Source: Mimachlamys varia (lineage: Eukaryota; Mollusca; Bivalvia; Pectinida; Pectinidae). Taken from it: a stretch of 64,000 bases of DNA. The notes under the pieces were generated by a model, which searched no databases, was not told the DNA's origin, and saw only the letters and a program-made list of their open reading frames with translations. Location: the NCBI GenBank assembly GCA_947623455.1, contig OX392527.1, positions 54,976,401 through 55,040,400 of the forward strand. Reading direction: 5' to 3'. Shown in pieces: positions 57,336 to 64,000 of this stretch. The position numbers and the translations under genes are program-made. Position 1 is the stretch's first letter. The number at the start of each line of letters is the position of its first letter.

Positions 57336-57800
57336 TTGGTACCAGAGTTAGGTGGTATGTTTCATAGAGTCATACCACACCTACATACCAAATTTATGCA
57401 AAATAGGACGATATCGAAAATTCGACCAATCAGAAGCCAGTATTTGGCGGCCATTTTGTTGGATCGCAATACTTAAGTTACGGGGTAGCTTGTAATGTCG
57501 AAACACACGTACAGTACATACCAAATTTGAGCGAAATCGGACAATATCTAAATTTTGAAGAAAAAAATTGACCAATCAGAAACCAGTATATGACAGCCAT
57601 TTTAGATGCGCAAATGCGAAAACAGCACTGAACGTTATATCTAAGCATCAATCCCAATACTCCTGTGAAGTTTCATTGGAATCCGACTTATAGTTACTGA
57701 GATCATTCACGGAAACCAAACAGTGGAAGAACAGGAATAATAAGAAGAAACGGAGTAAAACCAAAAAGTCCCCCAAACACTTATTTGGAGGACTTAATGA
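57336..57800. repeat. Dispersed element tail with terminal hairpin
   Basis: Two ~130-bp units with CATACCAAATTT, GACCAATCAGAA(G/A)CCAGTAT and GCCATTTT, then a unique segment ending AAGTCCCCCAAA...TTTGGAGGACTT, a terminal hairpin (57765-57798). With the 29-bp array it probably forms one element, of the same general build as 32391-33590. Confidence 0.65.
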
Positions 57801-58744
57801 CAATGTGCCATCGAGTGCTATACTAAGTTATAATACCATATACAGTAATTATTCCCTTGAAACAAGTCATCAGAAAGCAAGCATGTGAATGACGTAATGA
57901 TGATTATGTACAAGTCATGTATACGTTGAAATTCTTCTATTGCCAGTAACATAAATTCAATTTAAATGCGCCCAAAGGTGTTACATATGTATGTTTCAAG
58001 TACGGTAAATACTCTCAAACGAGAAGTAATCAAAAACTGAAAGTATCTGTTTCGTGTTATGTAGTATGACTTGGTAAGCCTCTAACACAGAAATGGACAA
58101 TATTTTTATTATAGTTTTGTGTTATTGAAACCGGTCCATTAAAATATATTAATACTCATGACATTTGATATTGACATGCAATGCTTCAATGTCTGACAAT
58201 AGTACTGGATGTTATTAGATAAATAAATAACTCGAATTATGTGTTAAACGGTCGTTCACGGACACAATTAACAGTTCCGTGCCTTCAATTGTATTGAATG
58301 AAGCGAATATAAACGATCAAATCCTTGTTCTAGTGTAGGTAGCGAAGCTCTTCTCTTTCAGTTCAAACAACGACCGATATACGTGATAGTCATTTGAATT
58401 TTAAATGAGTGCAGCTCTTTGGGAAACTTAGATTATGAATGCGTAAAAGGTTAATTGAACTACACGATGAAATATATTCAGAAAGTTATTTAGCTGCGCT
58501 TGGATGGTCTCCACGAGATGACTTTGTGTTAAAAACAATTCTGTAACATAAATACATTCCTGTAAAGATCTTTGCCGTTGTAAAGAATAGTACAGAACAC
58601 ACTTGCAGTCAGGCCTATAGCAACTTGACGAATGCATACATCAATTGACATTGGTTTCTATTTCACGTAATCACGAAATGAATAGACCATTTTTAAGTAC
58701 AACAATGCAGTTTCCTTTTGCGACCAATAATAAAACAGGAAACT
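57801..58744. other. AT-rich, nothing recognised
   Basis: No supported gene. The ORF at 58428-58637 (-) lacks a domain. Confidence 0.45.
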
Positions 58745-58914
58745 GTACGGAAAAGATAGTGTTTTCACATATAACAGACACTTCATTTCAAGTATAGTGT
58801 TTTCACATATAGCACACACTTCATTTAAAGTAAAGTGTTATTACATATAGCACACACTTCATTTAAAGTGTAGTGTTATTACATAAAGCACACACTTCAT
58901 TTAAAGTATTATTG
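58745..58914. repeat. ~46-bp tandem repeat, 3-4 units
   Basis: Units AGTGTT(T/A)T(C/T)ACATATA(A/G)CA(C/G)ACACTTCATTT. Lies at the 3' boundary of the LINE remnant. Confidence 0.85.
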
Positions 58915-59719
58915 ATTTCTATTTTACAATTATTGTCATGTAAGACGGTGGATATGAGTACAGTAGTAGCCGGTGTTGTAGGGTTTCGGAAGTGTACCAC
59001 ATTAGTTTTACTGAAGTTAAGCGACAGTCTCCATTGTACACAAAAACTATTCACAGTATTCAGCATTCTCTGTAATTTGTCCTCCTATGGGGAAGTAGCA
59101 CAATGTCGTCAGCGTAGAAAAGAGAAGATAAGTTGAGCCCATCAATATCTATACCCAATCGTAGAGCATTTAGATTTTCAATTAAATCATTAATGTACAA
59201 GGAGAAAAGAATCGGCGACATTAAACACTTTTGCGTCGAACCAATCTGTAAGTTTATCATTGGATTTGATCTTCACACAACACTTGACGTCATCATATAA
59301 TGACGTAATAGCGTTATATATTCGACCGTGTATGCCTGCACGCCGCAGTTTATTTCTGTCCGCTGTATCCAACGTTATGCGTGGGTCGATGAAACAGGCA
59401 TACATGTACGTAGACTGTTTTGCCAATTTCCAGTTATTAAGGATCGTATAGAGAGTGTAGATGTGGTCCTGACAACTTCTTTTCTGTATGAAGCCGTTTT
59501 GCTCGTCATTAAGTTTTCCATTCGTTTCCATCCACTTGGTTAACACAGTACACTTTTCATGGAACCGATAGTATAGTGGTCCTTATCTGTTGAGTTTTCT
59601 ATACCTGTTGAGTTGTCTATAAAAATATGTAGATTTTCCTTGTGCGATGAATGTAGACCCTCACATTCTGTCTTCCAACGATCAAGAACGCGTCAATATC
59701 CTTGATAGTTTTTTGCGTC
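58863..59719 (-). pseudogene. LINE reverse transcriptase remnant
   Basis: On the minus strand, in three frames: a VLDRWKTE-like linker, LNDEQNGFIQKRSCQDHIYT, FIDPRITLDTADR (usual FxDxxKAFDxVDR), GSTQKCLMSPILFSLYINDL, LFYADDIVLL with the catalytic YADD, and CVQWRLSLNFSKTNVVHFR. These are RT blocks 2-6 of a non-LTR element. At least two frameshifts and several altered consensus residues show it is dead. Its upstream part is interrupted at 59720 by the LTR of the gypsy element. I cannot fix the clade. Confidence 0.88.
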
Positions 59720-59907
59720 TGTAATATATTGGCCGGATTTAGGGTCCCGGTAACAATTAACACCAAACTCCATCAATGGCTGCTCACGTTCTGTTTTATT
59801 AGTAACACATGACGTCACACTGAACCATACAATGGATAAGAGAAAAGGTGTTCCGAGAGGTACTATTCGAAACATAAAGCATAGTCAGCTTAACTGAATT
59901 TACTACA
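59720..59907 (-). repeat. 3' LTR of the right gypsy element (188 bp)
   Basis: On the minus strand begins TGTAGTAAATTCAG right after the polypurine tract AGAAAGGGAGGAA (59908-59920) and ends ATATATTACA. An AATAAA lies inside. The candidate target duplication on the outer side is GCGTC (59715-59719). Unusually short compared with the LTR at 1672. Confidence 0.75.
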
Positions 59908-60091
59908 TTCCTCCCTTTCTAATTGAGAAATTTAAAATGAAATTTTTCAATAAACTTGCATATAATCGGAATAGATTTTTCCCTACAAGGAACTAAAACA
60001 GTTTCATCTATATAGAACCAAGTCTCTGCAGCACTTAAATTTCACTTAACTCATAACATATTAATGAACACAATTTAACACTTAGAATTGG
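59908..60091 (-). other. Polypurine tract and pol 3' spacer
   Basis: AT-rich spacer between the pol stop and the LTR. The purine tract adjoining the LTR is the expected plus-strand primer. Confidence 0.65.
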
Positions 60092-61957
60092 TTAACTCTT
60101 AACAAAGTTCACATATCCAGCTTCTGGGGAGCTCGTCGTTCCCGGATTGGATAGCGTCTCTCTGGTTGTGGCGTCAACCGGAATGTTCATCGGGTGACTC
60201 GCGATCGGTTGGTCATCTTGTTGAAACGGTTCAACATATTCTTCACCAGTTGCTAAGATATGGTCGACATGAACATATCTCAATGTCCTACCGATACGTA
60301 TCAAGTACGTCAAAGGCCCAAGTTGTTTTACCACAGACCCTACGATCCACTTTTCCTTCCCTCCACGGAAGTTTCGAACCCGTACCGACTGGTTACGCGT
60401 GAAAGTGCGAACGCGAACACGGCCTTTGTCGTGGTGCCTTTTCTGTGATTCCTGTTGAAGGCCAACTCGTTTTCCTAAATCGGGTTTTAGTAAGCTGAGT
60501 TTTGTACGAAGTTGCCTCTTAAGGAAAAGTTCCGCATGTGAAACTCCAGTCACCGTATGTGGTGTCGCCCGGTATGTTATCAAAAAGTTGGCCAGTCTGT
60601 GCTTTACTGATAGAGACTTGTCTCCGTCCAACACTTGTTTTAGCAGTGTTCGTTTAAGGATTTGAACGCTGCGCTCTGCAGCCCCATTGGAGGCTGGGTG
60701 ATAGGGCGCCACCAATGTATGTTTTACACCATTCTGGCTCAAAAACAATTCAAACTCCGATGATATGAACTGTGGTCCGTTGTCGGACACAATCTCCTCG
60801 GGGAGACCATATGATGCAAACAATGAACGCAAGACCTCGATGGTCTTTGCTGATGTCGTGGTTGACATATCCACGCACTCCAACCACTTGGAGTTACTGT
60901 CAATAAGGACTAAGCAATGTTGCTGGTCCTTCTCCGCAAAATCAATATGGAGTCTCTGCCATACACGTGTTGGCCAACTCCAGGAGTGGAGTGGTGCTGT
61001 CGCGGGAAGATTCCGTACAGACTGACACACACTACAAGCACTAACTTCCTGTTCAATTTCCTGATCAAGTCCTGGCCACCATAGGTAGCTCCGAGCTAAC
61101 GCTTTCATCCGACATATACCAGTGTGTTGATCGTGAAGATCCGCGAGTAATCGTTCTCTGTAGGCGGGCGGAATGATAATACGGAGACCCCACAGGACAC
61201 ATCCCTGCTCACTTGACAACTGCTCACTGCGTTGAAAATAGGGTTGAAGCTCCGAGTCTGATACATGGTTGGGCCATCCTCTCAGAGTGTAATCAAGTAC
61301 GCGCGACAGAATCGGATCTTTCCGTGTTGCTCGACTTATATCTTCGGCTACCACCGGAAGTTCATCTACATGTGAAAATGTAAAGATGTCGGCCTCCTCG
61401 GGCTCTACCTTTCCTTGAACCGGTAATCTTGAGAACGCGTCCGCGTTACCGTGTTCTGCAGCCTTCCGGTACACAATGTCATATTTGTATGCCGACAAAA
61501 TCAACGCCCAGCGTTGCAGGCGGGCTGCTGCCAGCGTTGGTACTCCGGTTTTTGGTCCCAAGATGGTCGTCAAAGGCTTATGATCTGTAATGAGTGTAAA
61601 TCTGCGACCGTACAGATATTTGTGAAACTTCTTCACCCCAAATATCAGGGCTAGAGCCTCTTTCTCCAGTTGTGCGTAGTTCTTTTCACTGGGGGCCAGT
61701 GTGCGCGAAGCAAACGCGATGGGTCTTTCCTCGCCGTTGTCCATGGTGTGTGATATAACCGCACCCAATCCGTAAGCCGACGCGTCGCATGCTAGTTTTA
61801 ATGGTTTGTTACCATCATAATGTACTAACAAAGTGTTCTCGGAGAGTCTTTCCTTACACTTCCGGAACGCTGTTTCACATTCACAGGACCATTTCCATGG
61901 CTGGTTTTTCTGTAGGAGTTCATGCAATGGTTGCAATGTCGTTGACAAGTTGGGTAA
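60092..61957 (-). pseudogene. pol: Ty3/gypsy pol, 3' part: RNase H and integrase
   Basis: About 620 codons, in the same frame as 61958-63685 but separated by one in-frame TAG. RNase H: KLACDASAYGLGAVISH (first catalytic Asp about residue 55), ASRTLAPSEKNYAQLEKEAL, LITDHKPL. Integrase: an H...H...C..C zinc finger (HDQHTG...CSVCQ), then LHIDFAE, VSDNGPQF and NGAAERS with D,D(35)E spacing, and a C-terminal beta-barrel-like RVRNFRGGKEKWIVG. Resembles the K02A2.6-type gypsy polyproteins common in invertebrates. No chromodomain seen. Confidence 0.93.
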
Positions 61958-63685
61958 CTATGACCCATAATAGTTCAGTAGCCCCAAAAAAGATTTCAAC
62001 TCTGTCACATTGGTGGGGCTGGGTGCTTCCCTGATGGCCTCTACCTTGGCTGATGTTGGGTGCGAACCTTCTCGGTTGATCATGTGACCCATATATTCCA
62101 CTTCATCCTCCATGAAATGGCATTTATCCGACCGTAAACGGATATTATGGTTATCGAGCCGTTTTAACACTTCTTCCAGTGTTGAGAGATGTTTCACCTT
62201 GGTCGGAGCGGTGATCAGTATGTCATCAATCCTACACAGGACATTGTCCAGACCCTGCAAAATCTGGTCCATTACTGCTTGGAAAATGGCGGGAGCTGAC
62301 GACACTCCAAATGGCAACCTGTGATATCGGTACAACCCGAGGTGGGTATTGATGGTCATGTACTGTTCTGAATCACTATTCAACAGCAATTGTTGATAAG
62401 CTTGTGACAGATCAAGTTTGGTAAACTGTTCTCCCCCTGCTAACTGTGCAAACATGTCGTCGACATTTGGTAATGGGTACTTCTGTTCCTCCAAACACTG
62501 ATTGATTGTCACCTTGAAGTCCGCACATAACCGTATGGACTTATCAGACTTGGGAACTATCACAATGGGCGTAGCCCAGTCACTGCGGTCTACTTTGCTG
62601 ATAATCCCCTGTGATTCTAGTCGGTTAAGCTCCTTCTCGAGAGACTCTCTCAGTGCAAATGGTACTGGCCGGGCTTTACAGAATATCGGTTTCGCGTTCT
62701 GGTCTATGTGTATCTGAGCCGTGAAATGTTTGATTGTTCCCACATCCTTCTGGAACAACCGACTGTACTTGGACTTTAACTCCTCCAATCCGACTGACGG
62801 ACGACTGGTAGTTTCCTTTGAATCTGAATGAACCTTGAAAACTTCTTTCCAATTGAGCTTGATAGCTTTCAACCAATTCCGGCCAAGCAAGGAAGGCTTA
62901 TCTCCCTTGGCTATGATCAAAGGTAAAGTCACACGTTGATTTCCATACCTCACTGGTACATCAACCTTCCCCAACAACTCAACTTTGTCACCACTGTAGG
63001 TTTTCAACTGTACTGAAGTTGATTGTATGGGTAGATTAGTCAAACAGTTTTTGTACAGCTGCTCAGATACAATACTCACAGCAGCTCCAGTATCCAACTC
63101 CATGTTTACAGAGTTCCCATCCAACTCTACACTGACTTGATATCCCGCTGTCGAGCCTCGTTTTGTTGACGCATGAAATATTCCGAACATCCCTAAGTCT
63201 GGGTCACTACAGGTCCCTTCGGCCTCTTGTACATACTTTGCCTTGACAGTCTTTTTCTTAGACAAACACATCTTGGCTATGTGCCCAGTTTTTGAACATG
63301 CATAGCACTTGGCATCTTTAAATGTACACATATCTGATGGATGTTTTCCGCAACAACGATAACATGGTTTTCTGTTGTTTACATTGTCTGTTGTCGATTT
63401 CGACTCACCTGCCTTGGGTTTCTTACTAAAATCCCGTTTCTGGTGTCTGGGTCCTTTGAACACTTTGTTTACTTGCCCCTGCGCATGACCAGGTTTCATT
63501 TCCGTCGTGTTCCTCGCAGCGGTCTCCATGGCAACAGAAATTTCACAGGCTTTATCCATCGTCAAATCTTTTTCAGCTAGAAGTTTCTTCTGCATAAACT
63601 CACTCCGTAGTCCACAAACAAGCCTATCTCTCAGTGCTTGTGTCAGAAAGTTACCGAACTCACATCGAGCTGCTAGTTTTTTCAA
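61958..63685 (-). pseudogene. pol: Ty3/gypsy gag end, protease and reverse transcriptase
   Basis: 575 codons ending in a TAG inside the connection between RT and RNase H (after LLNYYG). In order: end of gag; zinc knuckles CYRC...HPSDMC (about residues 108-120) and CYACSKTGHIAKMC (127-140); protease LDTGAAVSIV (198-205); RT with LDLSQAY (Asp425), LPFGVSSAPAIFQ, and RIDDIL (Asp487-488). The usual Tyr before xDD is Arg485. The protein copies the element's RNA into DNA inside virus-like particles. The single stop and the altered catalytic motif suggest a recently disabled copy. Confidence 0.93.
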
Positions 63686-64000
63686 ACCACGACGTAATCC
63701 GCTACACTTTCCCCCTCCTTCTGACTTCGGTTGTGAAACTTAAACCTCTCCGCAATAACTAACGGTTTTGGCATGAAATGTCCTTTGAGGGCTGTCACGA
63801 TTTCATCGTACGTCTTAGTACTCGGTAAATCAGGTGTCATAATATTTCTTAACAGAGTGTGAGTCTGAGGCCCTATAACGGCTAGAAATACTGCTACCTT
63901 CTTATCCGTGATGTCGTTGGCGGCAAAATACTGCTCCATGCGCTCCACGTAGCACGTGAAGTTTTCTGACCCCTCGACAAATTCACCAATTTTTCCAACG
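63682..64000 (-). pseudogene. gag: Ty3/gypsy gag, central part (runs off the window)
   Basis: The minus-strand frame is open from the right edge (GEFVEGSENFTCYVERMEQYF before the first ATG) through HTLLRNIMTPDLPSTKTYDE, FHNRSQKEGESVADY, a retrotransposon capsid pattern. It overlaps the next frame by a few bases; the relation is a -1 shift with no classical slippery heptamer, so a small indel is more likely than programmed frameshifting. The N-terminus and 5' LTR are outside. Confidence 0.88.

Noticed and set aside
63675..63700. Programmed -1 frameshift between gag and pol of the right gypsy element
   Set aside because: The frames are related by -1, but there is no X-XXY-YYZ heptamer before the gag stop, and the same element has another lesion, so a simple indel is more likely.

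Overview
The window is eukaryotic, AT-rich and dominated by repeats. The genes are split into small exons with GT/AG introns, there are no bacterial-style operons, and I recognise several metazoan mobile-element classes: Ty3/gypsy LTR elements, APE-type LINEs, tRNA-derived SINEs, TIR elements and many minisatellites. The tRNA-SINE with its conserved core and the dispersed tandem-repeat elements ending in short hairpins look to me like those of bivalve molluscs. That assignment is an inference from memory.

Left part (1-16.4 kb). The 3' end of a gypsy element (integrase plus a ~900 bp LTR) sits in a dispersed repeat called W here. Next come a LINE 3' remnant (minus strand) split by a SINE with a 13 bp target duplication, a LINE fragment in the opposite orientation, a minisatellite of 12-bp palindromes, copy Y of a TTAA-flanked TIR family inserted in an older tandem repeat, and a ~1 kb near-perfect palindrome.

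Middle (16.6-41.3 kb). A plus-strand gene (gene A) can be assembled from a signal-peptide exon (16651-16723), a transmembrane exon (33656-33761), a 197-nt exon, a 19-nt microexon, a 28-nt exon and a terminal exon ending at 41295. All phases fit. I do not recognise the family. Intron 1 holds a three-level nest (18.2-23.5 kb), a 58-bp array with a TIR element in its first unit, a minus-strand ORF with a paralogue at 54 kb, and a minisatellite whose unit resembles the transmembrane exon's own splice acceptor.

Right part (41.3-64 kb). After long minisatellites and copy X of the TTAA family, a second signal-peptide exon (48806-48860) marks a possible gene B. Its presumed intron holds a 3.8 kb TTAA-flanked element (50948-54749) with ~190 bp terminal inverted repeats. 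Each terminal repeat carries a TATA box facing inward, and the right one lies upstream of a small membrane-protein ORF. The element is inserted in the endonuclease of a LINE that carries a 2A-like motif, and the LINE frame resumes on the far side. Beyond it are a 29-bp array, a LINE reverse-transcriptase remnant, and a gypsy element (3' LTR, pol, part of gag) running off the right edge with a few coding lesions.

Because many insertions land inside other repeats, their ends and target duplications can be read from the sequence. Most lengths and boundaries were read by eye and may be off by a few bases.
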